This document shows, piece after piece, positions 1 to 8,394 of a stretch of 64,000 nucleotides of DNA (the first letter of the stretch is position 1; each line of letters begins with the position of its first letter). Origin of the DNA: Planobispora rosea (GTDB lineage Bacteria > Actinomycetota > Actinomycetes > Streptosporangiales > Streptosporangiaceae); NCBI RefSeq assembly GCF_014648175.1, contig NZ_BMQP01000012.1, forward strand, positions 1 to 64,000. The letters run 5' to 3'. Both the position numbers and the translations under genes were made by a program. A model generated the notes under the pieces. It was given only the letters and a program-made list of their open reading frames with translations, was not told the origin of the DNA and did not search any database.

Positions 1-1
1 G

Positions 2-253
2 GTGGCGGCCGAGCCGGTGCGGGCCGGGGGGCGGCCGGTGCCGGTGACCTTCAGCGCGGGGGTGGCCTGCCGGACCGCCGGGCAGAGCCTGGAAGCCGGG
101 CAGACTCTGGGGGCCGGACAGGGTCTGGAGATCGGGCAGGGTTTGGAGGAACTGCTGCATGCCGCCGACGAGGCGCTGTACGCCGCCAAGCGAGCCGGCC
201 GCAACCGGGTCGAGCTGGCCGGAGGCCTCAGCTCGCCCGGTGTCGCGGCCTGA
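2..253 (+). CDS. GGDEF-domain protein, C-terminal fragment
   Basis: Open at the left edge, so only the last 83 codons are visible. The end reads ADEALYAAKRAGRNRV, the typical close of a GGDEF (diguanylate cyclase) domain, in which the helix after the active site carries the A-D-x-A-L-Y-x-A-K-x-x-G-R-N pattern. The GGDEF active-site loop itself lies outside the window, so catalytic competence cannot be judged. An insert of four 18-nt repeats (residue pattern GQxLxx) separates the FSAGVA strand from the final helix, where most GGDEF domains have a short loop. Family assignment is good; the function of the full protein is unknown. Confidence 0.75.
   Translation: MAAEPVRAGGRPVPVTFSAGVACRTAGQSLEAGQTLGAGQGLEIGQGLEELLHAADEALYAAKRAGRNRVELAGGLSSPGVAA
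80..151 (+). repeat. In-frame 18-nt tandem repeat (4 copies)
   Basis: Four consecutive 18-nt units encode GQSLEA, GQTLGA, GQGLEI and GQGLEE in the GGDEF fragment. The units are diverged at third positions and some first positions, so this is an old expansion. Confidence 0.8.
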
Positions 254-277
254 CGTTCACTCGCGATTCGCTCCCGG

Positions 278-862
278 TCAGCTCTCGCTGTCCGTGTCCC
301 CGTCCGTGGCCGCAGCCGCGTTCAGCGGCCGGTAGGTGAGGACGACGACGCCCGACTCGAAGGCCGTCGTGTCGACGAGCTCCACGGAGCCGGTGCTCTC
401 CTTGCGGAACAGGGGCTCGCCCTCGCCCTTGATGACGGGGTAGATCCAGATGCGGTACTCGTCCAGCAGGCCGTGCTTGGCGAGGTCGTCGGTCAGCCGG
501 CCGCATCCCCAGATGAGGATGTCCTCGCCGGGCTGCTCCTTGAGCCGGGTCACCTCGGCGATGAGGTCGTCACCCGGGATGATCGACGAGTTGTTCCAGT
601 CGGCGGGCTTGTCCAGGGTCGAGGAGACCGCGTACTTGGCGATGCTGTTGACGTGGTCGGCGTAGGGGTTGCCGCCCATGTTGGGCCAGGCCTGCGCCAT
701 GCCCTCGTAGGTGACGCGGCCCAGCAGCAGAGCGTCGGCCCCGAGCGCGAGGTTCAGCGCGTACGCCATGGCGTCGCCGCTGTTGTACTGCATCGACCAC
801 AGGTGGGGGTCGTCGATGAAGCCGTCGAGGGTGGCGTACGTCGAGCAGATGATCTTCCTCAT
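278..862 (-). CDS. Dihydrofolate reductase family protein (RibD C-terminal-like)
   Basis: A 194-residue protein of the RibD_C/DHFR-like fold. It starts MRKIICSTYATLDGFIDD (the usual first strand and substrate loop), has GADALLLGRVTYEGM near residues 41-55 (NADPH-binding helix) and EDILIWGCGRL near 113-123 (the Gly-rich cofactor turn). Members are NADPH-dependent reductases of mostly unknown substrate and are often called deaminase/reductases; true folate reduction is not implied. The start is supported by GGAGG five bases before the ATG. The last 12 residues are an acidic Ser/Asp-rich tail. A 22-bp perfect palindrome lies just upstream and an FMN reductase gene follows on the same strand. Confidence 0.85.
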   Translation of the reverse strand: MRKIICSTYATLDGFIDDPHLWSMQYNSGDAMAYALNLALGADALLLGRVTYEGMAQAWPNMGGNPYADHVNSIAKYAVSSTLDKPADWNNSSIIPGDDLIAEVTRLKEQPGEDILIWGCGRLTDDLAKHGLLDEYRIWIYPVIKGEGEPLFRKESTGSVELVDTTAFESGVVVLTYRPLNAAAATDGDTDSES

Positions 863-898
863 GGTTTCCTCCGTAGGGGGTGGATCGCGTCATCGGAA

Positions 899-920
899 AG
901 ATCTTGCTGGAGCAAGATCT
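899..920. promoter_or_regulatory. 22-bp perfect palindrome between two reductase genes
   Basis: Ten-base arms AGATCTTGCT and AGCAAGATCT are separated by GG. It sits 37 bases upstream of the DHFR-like gene and 32 bases downstream of the FMN reductase gene, both on the minus strand. It could be an operator for the former or a terminator hairpin for the latter. There is no T-run, and the AT-rich palindrome in a very GC-rich genome favours a protein-binding site. Confidence 0.6.
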
Positions 921-951
921 CACACGGCGAGATGTGGTGGGGAGAGGTGAC

Positions 952-1554
952 TTATACGGGATAGGCGTGCCTGGCCCGGGCGTCCCGTAGCGCGCGGGCC
1001 CACCACGACAGCCGGTCCAGCGTGGCCGCGACGGCGGTGTTGCAGTCCGCGGTGGCCTTGGGCCAGGTGCCGTCGGCGGCGAACAGTTCCCAGTAGCGGG
1101 GCAGGAGGACGGCGTCGCGGATGGTGACGGCGTCCAGCTCGGTGAAGATCTGGCACAGCTGGCCGACGGCGTGCAGGCCGCCGGACTCCCGGCCGTAGGC
1201 GACGAAGGCGACGGGTTTGGCCCGCCACTCCTCGCAGTACCAGTCGATGGCGGTCTTGAGCGGGGCCGGGAAGCTCCGGTTGTACTCGGGGGTGACCACC
1301 ACGAAGGCGTCGGCGGCGGCCAGTCGCGCCGCCAGCGCCAGAACCCGTGCGGGGACGGGGTCGTCCTGGTCGATGAGGGTCTGCGGCAGGCCGGTCTCGG
1401 CCAGGTCGATCAGGTCGACGTCCAGGTCCCCGCGTCTGCGGGCCCGGGCGGTGAACCAGCCGGCCACGGTGGGACCGAACCGGCCGTTGCGGGTGCTGCC
1501 GATGATGACCGCCAGGCGCAACCGGTCGTTCTCCGCCGTCTGCGTCCGCCTCAT
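952..1554 (-). CDS. NADPH-dependent FMN reductase family protein
   Basis: A 200-residue flavodoxin-like protein. IGSTRNGR at residues 18-25 is the phosphate-binding loop for FMN, and TPEYNRSFPAPLKTAIDW beginning at residue 88 contains the PEYN motif that contacts the flavin ring in this family (ArsH/ChrR/azobenzene reductase relatives). The reaction is NAD(P)H-dependent reduction of FMN or quinone-like acceptors in the cytoplasm. The ATG has GGAGG seven bases upstream. It is divergent from the AfsR-type regulator, which could control it, but no operator is evident in the 148-bp gap. The exact electron acceptor cannot be predicted. Confidence 0.88.
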   Translation of the reverse strand: MRRTQTAENDRLRLAVIIGSTRNGRFGPTVAGWFTARARRRGDLDVDLIDLAETGLPQTLIDQDDPVPARVLALAARLAAADAFVVVTPEYNRSFPAPLKTAIDWYCEEWRAKPVAFVAYGRESGGLHAVGQLCQIFTELDAVTIRDAVLLPRYWELFAADGTWPKATADCNTAVAATLDRLSWWARALRDARARHAYPV

Positions 1555-1702
1555 CTCTCGCCTCCTTCGCGCTCGTCTCCGGTTCGACGTGTCCTACTGT
1601 GCCGGGGGCCCTTTACGGCTTGTTTCCGATCGCCTTACGGCTCCCGCCGGACAGGCGGTAAACACCGGTGAACCGGGGCGGCGTGTGGTTATCGTGGCTT
1701 TC

Positions 1703-4700
1703 ATGCGTTTTGGGGTGCTGGGGCCGCTGGCGGTGTGGACGGACGGCGGCGAGCCGGTCCCGGTCCCCGGGTTGAAGGTCCGTGCCCTGCTGGCCGACCT
1801 CCTCGTGCACGAGGGGCGGCCGGTGCCCGCCGACCGGTTGATCGACGACCTGTGGGGGGACGACCTCCCCGGCAACCCGCCGGGCGCGCTGTCGGCCAAG
1901 GTCTCCCAACTGCGCCGGGTGCTGGAGGACGCCGAGCCCGGCGGCAGGGAACTGGTCGCCCACCATCCGGCGGGATACTCGCTCAAGGCCGTCACCGACG
2001 CCGACCGGTTCCACTCCCTGATCGCCGAGGCGGGCCGGGCCGGTGATCCCGGGACCAGGGCGGCGCTGCTGGCCGAGGCCCTGGCGGTGTGGCGGGGACC
2101 GGCGTTCGCCGACTTCGCCGACGAGGCGTTCACCAGGGCCGCCGCCACCCGCCTGGCGGAGCAGAGGCTGGCGGCGCAGGAGGACTGGGCGGAGGTACGG
2201 CTGGCACTGGGCGAGCACGCCTCGCTGGCCGCGGACCTCGGCGAGACGCTGGCGGAGCATCCCCTCCGGGAGAGGCTGCGCGCCGCGCACATGCGCGCGC
2301 TCTACCGCGCGGGACGGCAGAGCGAGGCGCTGAACAGCTACGAGGAGCTGCGGACCCTGCTCGCCGACGAGCTGGGGCTGGATCCGGGTCCTGAGCTGGT
2401 GGCCCTGCAGCGGGCGATCCTGACCCAGGACCCGGCACTGGCCGCGTCCGCCGTACCCGGCAGCTCCGGGGCGGGGACGCCCGTACCGGACTCTTCGGCG
2501 GCGGGATCGGTGGCGGGATCGGCGGCGCCGGGTTCCTCCGCGGCGGGGGCACCCGTGCCGGGCCCCTCCGCGGCGGGGCCGGTGGCGCCGGGTTTCTCGG
2601 GGACGGGAGCGGCGAGACCCGCCACGAACCTGCCCGCGCCGGTCGCCGGCCTGATCGGCCGGGAGGACGCGGTCACCGAGATCATCGCCCGGCTGGAGAC
2701 GGACCGGCTGGTGACGCTCACCGGCCCCGGTGGGGTGGGCAAGACCCGGCTGGCCCTGGAGACGGCCCACCGCCTGGTCGAACGCTCCGCCGGTCCCTCC
2801 ACCGGTCCCTCCACCGGCTTCTCCACCGATTTCTCCCCCGGCTCACAGGCGTCCTGCGGCCACGCGGCGGTCCACGGCGATCCCGCCGACCGGGCCGCTC
2901 CCCTCCCCGACGGGGTGTGGCTGGTGGAACTGGCCGCGCTCGACCGGCCCGCCGACCGGGACGCGGTGGCGAGGGTGGCCGAGGCGGTCATGGTGGTGCT
3001 GGGCGTCCGGGACGGCGCGGGCCCCGCCGAACCGGGGGCGCCGGCGACCGCCGCGGACCGGCTCGCCGAGGCGCTGCGCTCCCGGCGGCTGCTCCTGGTG
3101 CTGGACAACTGCGAGCACGTGGTGGAGCCGGTCGCCGAGCTGGCGGAGCTGCTGCTCCGGACCGCCCCGGGGGTGCGCCTCCTGGCGACCAGCCAGGAAC
3201 CCCTCGCCCTGCCCGGAGAGGTGGTCTGGAACGTCCCGCCGCTGGAGGTCCCCGACCGGGCCGCCGGACTCCCCGCGTCCCACGACCATCCCGATCACGA
3301 CGATCTCGCCGAGCTGGCCCGGGTCGGCTCGGTCCGGTTGTTCGTGGCGCGGGCGTCCGCCGCGGACCGGGGGTTCACCCTCGACGCGGACACCGCCCCG
3401 GCGGTCGCGGTGTTGTGCCGCCGGCTGGACGGCATCCCGCTGGCCCTGGAGCTGGCGGCGACGCGGGTGCGGGCGCTGGGCGTGCAGGGCCTGGTCGACC
3501 GCCTGGACGACCGGTTCCGGCTGCTGGCCACCGGCTACCGGGGTGCCCCGCCGCGCCAGCGGACCCTGATGGCGATGATCGACTGGAGCTGGGAGCTGCT
3601 GACCGATCCCGAGCGCGTCGTCCTGCGCCGCCTGGCCGTACACGCCGACGGCTGCACTCTGGAGGCGGCCGAGGCCGTCTGCGCCGGGGACGATCTCCCG
3701 GCCGCGGACGTGCTGGACCTGCTGACCCGCCTGGTGGACCGCTCTCTGGTGGTCATGGCCGCCGGGACCGGAGAGCCCCGGTACCGGCTGCTGGAGTCGG
3801 TGGCGGCCTACTGCGCCGACCGGATGCGGGAGGCGGGGGAGTCCGAGCGGGTACGGCGGCGGCACCGCCGTTACTACACCGATCTCGCCGAGCGGGCCGA
3901 GCCGCGGTTGTACGGGCACGAGCAGCGGCGGTGGTTGTGCCGGCTCGACGCGGAGGCCGCCAACCTGCGCGCCGCGCTCACCGCCGCGGCCGGGGACGGG
4001 GACGCGGACGGTGCGCTGCGCCTGGTCAACGCCCTGGCCTGGTACTGGTTCCTGCGCGGGCGGCTGGGCGAGGCCCGCCGCTCCTTCGCGGTGGCCCTGA
4101 CCGCGGCCGGGGTCCCCGGTGCCGTCACCCGGCCGCCGGCGTCCCACCCGGGAACCCCGGAGGCCGGTCCCTCCCCCGCGCTCCTGGCCAGGGCGCTGGC
4201 CTGGGACACCGGGATCGCGTCCCTCCGCGGGGACGCCGCCGGCTGGGAGGAGCGCCGCCGGGCGGTCATGGACCGCTACGAGGACGTCGCCGACGATCCG
4301 GGCGGGCGGGCCAGGGCCGAGTGGTTTCTCGCTTACACCGGGATCGATCTGGGCGATCTCGCGGTGGCCGGTGAGCTGCTGGACCGGGCGCTGCCGGTCT
4401 TCGAGCGGCTCGGCGACCGGTGGGGCACGGCCGCCGCCCTCGCCGCCCGGGCGAAGCTCGCGCACGTCCGCGGTGACCTGGAGGTGATGCGGCGGGACGG
4501 CGAGCGCAGCGCGGAGCTCTTCGGTGAGCTGGGCGACCGCTGGGGCCGGTTGGAGGCCACGGGCTGGCTCGGCGGGCTGGCCGAGATGACCGGTGACCTG
4601 GAGCGGGCCGAGCGGCTCCAGCGGGACGGGCTGCGCCTGGCCGAGGAACTCGGGCTGTGGACGGAGGTCGCCGGGCAGCTGGGCTGGCTCGGCTGGACCG

Positions 4701-5314
4701 CCCTGCAGCGCGGTGCCTACGCGGAGGCCATGGAGCTGTGTGAGCGGGCGCTGCGGCTCTTCACCGAGCAGGGACACCAGTCCGGGCGGATCTTCGCCCT
4801 GATGGGGCTCGCCTTCGCCGCCCGCAGGGACGACGGGCTCGACCGCGCAGAGGCTCACCTGCGCGAGATCCTGGAGCGGACCCCGCAGGACGACGCGGGA
4901 GGGACCCCGCCCCCGTACCTGCCAATGATCATGACCGAGCTCGGTTTCGCAGCCGAGGGGCGCGGCGACGCCGCGGCGGCTCTCGGCCTGCACCTGGAGG
5001 CCCTTGACCTGGTGGCGAAGATGGACGCCTCCCGGGACATGCCGATCACCCTGGACGGGCTGGCCGGGGCCCTGAGCCTGGCCGGGCACCACGACCGCGC
5101 CGCCCGGCTTCTGGGCGCGGCGGCCGCGATCCGCGCGTCGAGCTCCATACCGATCTCCTCCGCCGAACGCGGTGACGTCGACCGGATCACCGCGCGGGTC
5201 CGGGACGTCCTGGGCGACGACCGGTTCGCCGCCGAGTCGCAACGCGGTGCCGCGCTGACCCCCGAGGAGGCGCGGTCCCTGGCGATGCCGCCGGGACCGG
5301 GCGCGGCGGGCTGA
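1703..5314 (+). CDS. AfsR/SARP-type transcriptional regulator with NB-ARC and TPR domains
   Basis: A 1203-residue regulator. Residues 1-90 form an OmpR-like winged-helix DNA-binding domain (MRFGVLGPLAVW, then VRALLADLLVHEGRPV and DDLWGDDLPG). The bacterial transcriptional activation domain follows to about residue 240 (ARLAEQRLAAQEDWAEVRLALGEH). A Pro/Ser/Gly/Ala-rich linker of repeated GSSAAG-like units leads to an NB-ARC ATPase: P-loop GPGGVGKT at 341-348, Walker B LLLVLDNCEHV near 465, and the LPLALELAATR motif of NB-ARC signalling ATPases. TPR-like helical repeats fill the C-terminal third. ATG 1703 begins the conserved domain; an in-frame GTG nine bases upstream is possible. Such proteins activate secondary metabolism or stress genes; the target here is unknown. 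Confidence 0.9.
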   Translation: MRFGVLGPLAVWTDGGEPVPVPGLKVRALLADLLVHEGRPVPADRLIDDLWGDDLPGNPPGALSAKVSQLRRVLEDAEPGGRELVAHHPAGYSLKAVTDADRFHSLIAEAGRAGDPGTRAALLAEALAVWRGPAFADFADEAFTRAAATRLAEQRLAAQEDWAEVRLALGEHASLAADLGETLAEHPLRERLRAAHMRALYRAGRQSEALNSYEELRTLLADELGLDPGPELVALQRAILTQDPALAASAVPGSSGAGTPVPDSSAAGSVAGSAAPGSSAAGAPVPGPSAAGPVAPGFSGTGAARPATNLPAPVAGLIGREDAVTEIIARLETDRLVTLTGPGGVGKTRLALETAHRLVERSAGPSTGPSTGFSTDFSPGSQASCGHAAVHGDPADRAAPLPDGVWLVELAALDRPADRDAVARVAEAVMVVLGVRDGAGPAEPGAPATAADRLAEALRSRRLLLVLDNCEHVVEPVAELAELLLRTAPGVRLLATSQEPLALPGEVVWNVPPLEVPDRAAGLPASHDHPDHDDLAELARVGSVRLFVARASAADRGFTLDADTAPAVAVLCRRLDGIPLALELAATRVRALGVQGLVDRLDDRFRLLATGYRGAPPRQRTLMAMIDWSWELLTDPERVVLRRLAVHADGCTLEAAEAVCAGDDLPAADVLDLLTRLVDRSLVVMAAGTGEPRYRLLESVAAYCADRMREAGESERVRRRHRRYYTDLAERAEPRLYGHEQRRWLCRLDAEAANLRAALTAAAGDGDADGALRLVNALAWYWFLRGRLGEARRSFAVALTAAGVPGAVTRPPASHPGTPEAGPSPALLARALAWDTGIASLRGDAAGWEERRRAVMDRYEDVADDPGGRARAEWFLAYTGIDLGDLAVAGELLDRALPVFERLGDRWGTAAALAARAKLAHVRGDLEVMRRDGERSAELFGELGDRWGRLEATGWLGGLAEMTGDLERAERLQRDGLRLAEELGLWTEVAGQLGWLGWTALQRGAYAEAMELCERALRLFTEQGHQSGRIFALMGLAFAARRDDGLDRAEAHLREILERTPQDDAGGTPPPYLPMIMTELGFAAEGRGDAAAALGLHLEALDLVAKMDASRDMPITLDGLAGALSLAGHHDRAARLLGAAAAIRASSSIPISSAERGDVDRITARVRDVLGDDRFAAESQRGAALTPEEARSLAMPPGPGAAG

Positions 5315-5336
5315 CGCGGGTTCACCAGGCCGCGAG

Positions 5337-5374
5337 GTCCGGTGCCGGTCATGCCGTCCGGTGCCGGTCATGCC
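5337..5374. repeat. 19-nt direct repeat, two perfect copies
   Basis: Unit GTCCGGTGCCGGTCATGCC occurs at 5337-5355 and 5356-5374. It lies between the convergent regulator and kinase genes and contains the kinase stop codon (5368-5370), so copy-number change would alter the kinase C-terminus. Confidence 0.85.
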
Positions 5375-6399
5375 GGATGGACGAAGCGGTGATGGAGTCC
5401 GGCCGCCTCCCGCGGGTCGAGGAGGAGCCTGACCGCCAGCCACGCGGCGGCCCCGGCGCCGTCTCCCGCGACGGTGACCGGTGCCTCCTCCCACCGCCGC
5501 CGGAGGAGGTCCTGTACGGCACGGCGCACGGGCCCCTCACTCGTCAGCACGCTTCCGGCCAGCACGATGGGGGTGCGGTCACCGGGTTCGCGGACCCGGG
5601 ACACGGTCGCGGCGAGCCGGGCGGCGGCCTCGGCCACGATGGCCTCGGCATCCGGGTCTCCGGCGGCGGCGGCCTCGCTCACCAGCGGGGCCAGTTCGGC
5701 CAGCGCGATCGGCGGCCGGGCCTGAACCGCGGTGGCGAGCAGGTCGGCCGTCTCCCTTCCGGGGACGACCGGAACGGCCGTCTCCCGGTCCGCGGTCCCG
5801 GGCGTCTCCCGGTCCGCGGCCCCGGCCGTCCCGGTGGCCGGGGCGAGCAGGTGGCGCACCACCGCCCGGCTCAGCGGCCCCGGCTCTCCCGCCGACTGCC
5901 TGACGGCGAGGCGTGCCGCCGCCCGGCCGAGCCAGAAGGCGGAACCCTCGTCGCCGAGCAGCCAGCCGTACCCGTCGGCCAGCGCCACCGGCCGGCGGTC
6001 AATAATTTTCGCCGCGATGGCCCCGGTGCCGGAGATCAGCACCGTCCCGGACGGCATGGCCGTACCCGCCGCGAAGGCCGCCGCGGCGTCGCCGACCGCA
6101 CGGGGGGCGACCGCCAGCCCGCAACCGCGCAGGGCCTCCTCGAAGGCCGTGTGCACGGCCGGATCGTGCAGCATCCCCAGGCCGGCGAGCCCGACGGTCA
6201 CCGCCGTGACCTCGGCCGGATCCACTGACGTCAGGGCCTCGCGTACGGCGAGGGCGAGGTTGGCGAACGCCCGGGGGGCGCCGAGCGCCATGGGGTTGCC
6301 CCCGCCCGCCCGGCCCCGGCCCGCCACGGCTCCCGCGGTCGTGACGGCCACCGCACGAGATGATGTCCCACCGGCGTCCACGCCGAGTACCACGGTCAT
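5368..6399 (-). CDS. N-acetylglucosamine kinase-like protein (BadF/BadG/BcrA/BcrD ATPase family)
   Basis: A 343-residue ASKHA-fold kinase. DAGGTSSR (residues 8-15) is the phosphate-1 motif, ISGTGAIAAK the second ATP/sugar loop, and GYGWLLGDEGSAFWLG the motif shared with human and bacterial GlcNAc kinases, which transfer phosphate from ATP to O6 of GlcNAc in the cytoplasm. A low-complexity insert of ADRETPGTADRETA type interrupts the C-terminal half at about residues 195-215. It is transcribed divergently from the RpiR-type regulator across an AT-rich 79-bp gap, and the neighbouring SIS and sugar-importer genes fit amino-sugar catabolism. MurNAc or a related amino sugar is an alternative substrate. 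Confidence 0.85.
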   Translation of the reverse strand: MTVVLGVDAGGTSSRAVAVTTAGAVAGRGRAGGGNPMALGAPRAFANLALAVREALTSVDPAEVTAVTVGLAGLGMLHDPAVHTAFEEALRGCGLAVAPRAVGDAAAAFAAGTAMPSGTVLISGTGAIAAKIIDRRPVALADGYGWLLGDEGSAFWLGRAAARLAVRQSAGEPGPLSRAVVRHLLAPATGTAGAADRETPGTADRETAVPVVPGRETADLLATAVQARPPIALAELAPLVSEAAAAGDPDAEAIVAEAAARLAATVSRVREPGDRTPIVLAGSVLTSEGPVRRAVQDLLRRRWEEAPVTVAGDGAGAAAWLAVRLLLDPREAAGLHHRFVHPA

Positions 6400-6402
6400 G
6401 AC

Positions 6403-6457
6403 AAAAATTATTCACCAAAAGCCTTGACCGCGGGAGAGTCTGAGCATAATTTTCACC
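6403..6457. promoter_or_regulatory. Paired TTCACC direct repeats, candidate RpiR/MurR operators
   Basis: AAATTATTCACC (6405-6416) and ATAATTTTCACC (6446-6457) match at 9 of 12 positions and begin 41 bases apart, about four helical turns. They occupy the whole gap between the divergent kinase and RpiR genes and are the only AT-rich stretch nearby. Autoregulation plus control of the kinase is an inference from position. Confidence 0.5.
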
Positions 6458-6478
6458 ATCACGAGGGAGGGGACGACG

Positions 6479-7348
6479 GTGGAGCTCCTGAGCAGGATCA
6501 GGGCCGAGCAGGCCGAGATGCCCGAGGCGCTGCGGAAGGTGGCCGAGGTGATCCTCGCCGATCCGGCGGAGGCCGCGCGGTCGACGATCGTCGACCTGGC
6601 CGAGCGGAGCGGCACCTCGACCGCCACGATCACCCGCCTCTGCCGCGCGCTCGGCTTCGGCGGCTACGCCGAGCTGCGCGTCGCCCTCGCCACCGAGACC
6701 GGCCGGGTCGCGCAGCAGCCCTGGGAGACCGACATCGGGCAGGAGATCCTGCCCGATGACGGGCTCGACCGGGTGCTGAGCGTGGTGTCGGGCAACGACA
6801 TCCGGCTGATCCAGGAGACCGCGTCACAGCTCGACCTGGCCACCGTGGAGAAGGTCGCGGGAGCGATCGCCCAGGCCGGCCGGGTGCTGCTGTTCGGGGT
6901 CTCCAGCAGCGGGGCGGTGGCCAGCGAGATGGAGTACCGCCTGCAGCGCATCCGCATCCCCACCTGGTGCAGGTCCGACGCGCACAGCGCGCTCACCGAC
7001 GCCGCGCTGCTCGGCCAGGGCGACGTGGCGATCGGGATCTCGCACAGCGGCAGGACCCGCGAGGCCATCGAGGTGCTCGCCGAGGCGGGCAGCCACGGGG
7101 CGATCACCGTGGCGGTCACCTCCCACCCGAGGTCACCGCTCGCCGAGGTGGCCGAGCTGGTGGTCACCACGTCCAGCAGGGAGACGACCTTCCGCGCCGA
7201 GGGCTTCGCCGCGATCCACTCCCAGCTGCTCGTCCTCGACGTGATCTACGTCTCGGTCGCGCAGCGCACCTACGAACGCACCCGGAAGGCGTTCGACCTG
7301 ACCGTCCGCGCGGTGACCGGGCACCGGCTCCCGGAAGGAGACACATGA
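6479..7348 (+). CDS. MurR/RpiR family transcriptional regulator
   Basis: A 289-residue regulator with an N-terminal RpiR helix-turn-helix (residues about 1-75, core ERSGTSTATITRLCRALGF) and a C-terminal SIS sugar-phosphate-binding domain (about 105-270: GRVLLFGVSSSGAVASEME, IGISHSGRTREAIEVL). RpiR proteins sense phosphosugars; GlcNAc-6-P, GlcN-6-P or MurNAc-6-P are plausible given the kinase next door. The start is GTG 6479, preceded by GAGGGAGGGGA. Its stop overlaps the ATG of a 23-codon reading frame, so translation downstream is probably coupled. Confidence 0.9.
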   Translation: MELLSRIRAEQAEMPEALRKVAEVILADPAEAARSTIVDLAERSGTSTATITRLCRALGFGGYAELRVALATETGRVAQQPWETDIGQEILPDDGLDRVLSVVSGNDIRLIQETASQLDLATVEKVAGAIAQAGRVLLFGVSSSGAVASEMEYRLQRIRIPTWCRSDAHSALTDAALLGQGDVAIGISHSGRTREAIEVLAEAGSHGAITVAVTSHPRSPLAEVAELVVTTSSRETTFRAEGFAAIHSQLLVLDVIYVSVAQRTYERTRKAFDLTVRAVTGHRLPEGDT

Positions 7349-7416
7349 CCGATCTCGCCGAGGTCGTCGGCAGACGCAGCACCGTGGTCACGCGGCCGGC
7401 AGAGGAGGGCGCATGA
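7345..7416 (+). CDS. 23-codon reading frame coupled to both neighbours
   Basis: This short frame, beginning MTDLAEVVGRR, has its ATG overlapping the RpiR stop (ATGA) and its TGA overlapping the next gene's start (ATGA at 7413-7416). The GGAAGGAG just before its ATG is a strong ribosome binding site. It may be a coupling leader that carries ribosomes from the regulator to the SIS gene, or the remnant of a lost gene. The opening residues recall MurNAc-6-phosphate etherase N-termini, but this is too short to prove anything. Confidence 0.35.
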   Translation: MTDLAEVVGRRSTVVTRPAEEGA

Positions 7417-8261
7417 CCACGGGAACCGGTGTGGCAGGGGGGAGCACCTCCCCTCCGGACCCGGATCCGCCGGATCCCGGACCGTCGGCCCAGAACCCGG
7501 CGGTGCCGGACTTCCCGGACCCCGACGTGTACGTCCGGCACATCGCGGACCTCGTCCGGTCCATCCCCGTCGAGCAGGCGGGACCCATCAAGGCCGCCGC
7601 CGCCCTGGTCGCCGGGGCGCTGGACGGCGGGGGCGTCATCCAGGCGTTCGGCTCGGGCCACTCCGAGGCGGTCGCCATGGAGATCGCCGGCCGCGCGGGC
7701 GGCCTGGTGCCCACCAACCGGCTCGCGCTGCGGGACATCGTCCTGTACGGCGGAGCCGACCGGAGCGAACTCGGCCGCTACGACCTCGAACGCGACCCCG
7801 CGGTCGCGCACCGGATCCTCGACGCCGCCCCCGTCGCGGACGGCGACCTGTTCGTCATCGTCTCCAGCTCCGGCGTGAACGGCGTCGTCGTCGAACTGGC
7901 CACCCTGGTGAAGGAGCGCGGTCACGACCTGATCGCCATCACCTCTCTCGCGCACAGCTCCGCCGCGCCGGCCAGGCACCCCTCGGGCCGCAGGTTGTGC
8001 GACCTCGCCGACGTGGTGCTCGACAACCGGGCGCCGTACGGCGACGCGGTGCTCCCGCTGCCCGGCGGCGGCGCCGTGGCGGCGGTCTCCACGATCACCT
8101 CGGTCCTGCTCGCCCAGCTCGTCGTCACCGGGGCCGTCGCCGAACTGCTCGCCGCCGGCCGGGTGCCGCCGGTCTACCTGTCGGCGAACGTCCCCGAGGG
8201 GGACGCGCACAACCTCGCCCTGGAGGCCCGGTACGCGGGCCGCATCCGCCGGGGCGGTTGA
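7413..8261 (+). CDS. SIS-domain protein (sugar isomerase-like)
   Basis: A 282-residue protein with a Pro/Asp-rich N-terminal stretch (about residues 10-35) followed by one SIS domain. GGVIQAFGSGHSEAVAMEIAGRAGG is the first phosphosugar-binding loop and LFVIVSSSGVNGVVVELA the second Ser-rich loop. It belongs to the UPF0309-like SIS proteins, which are often found with sugar importers; a phosphosugar isomerase, etherase or sensor role is possible, but no member's reaction can be read from sequence. ATG 7413 is preceded by AGGAGG. It is the third cistron of the coupled regulator run. Confidence 0.8.
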   Translation: MTTGTGVAGGSTSPPDPDPPDPGPSAQNPAVPDFPDPDVYVRHIADLVRSIPVEQAGPIKAAAALVAGALDGGGVIQAFGSGHSEAVAMEIAGRAGGLVPTNRLALRDIVLYGGADRSELGRYDLERDPAVAHRILDAAPVADGDLFVIVSSSGVNGVVVELATLVKERGHDLIAITSLAHSSAAPARHPSGRRLCDLADVVLDNRAPYGDAVLPLPGGGAVAAVSTITSVLLAQLVVTGAVAELLAAGRVPPVYLSANVPEGDAHNLALEARYAGRIRRGG

Positions 8262-8333
8262 CGGAAACCGGCGAAGGCCCGCTCCGTCCCGCGGGGAACC
8301 CGGCGGAGGGCCCCGCGCACGCGCCGGACATCG

Positions 8334-8351
8334 GGCGAGGGCTTCCTCGCC
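8334..8351 (+). terminator. Short hairpin upstream of the glucanase gene
   Basis: GGCGAGG and CCTCGCC form a perfect 7-bp stem with a 4-base loop, 43 bases before the glucanase ATG. There is no T-tract. It may end the SIS transcript or attenuate read-through. Confidence 0.4.
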
Positions 8352-8394
8352 GTGCCATCGAACACCTCGGGGGCTGCTCAGAAGGAGATCCACC

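Noticed and set aside
1217-1702. Longer start for the AfsR-type regulator
   Set aside because: The extension runs antisense through the FMN reductase gene and is not conserved-looking; the domain begins at 1703.
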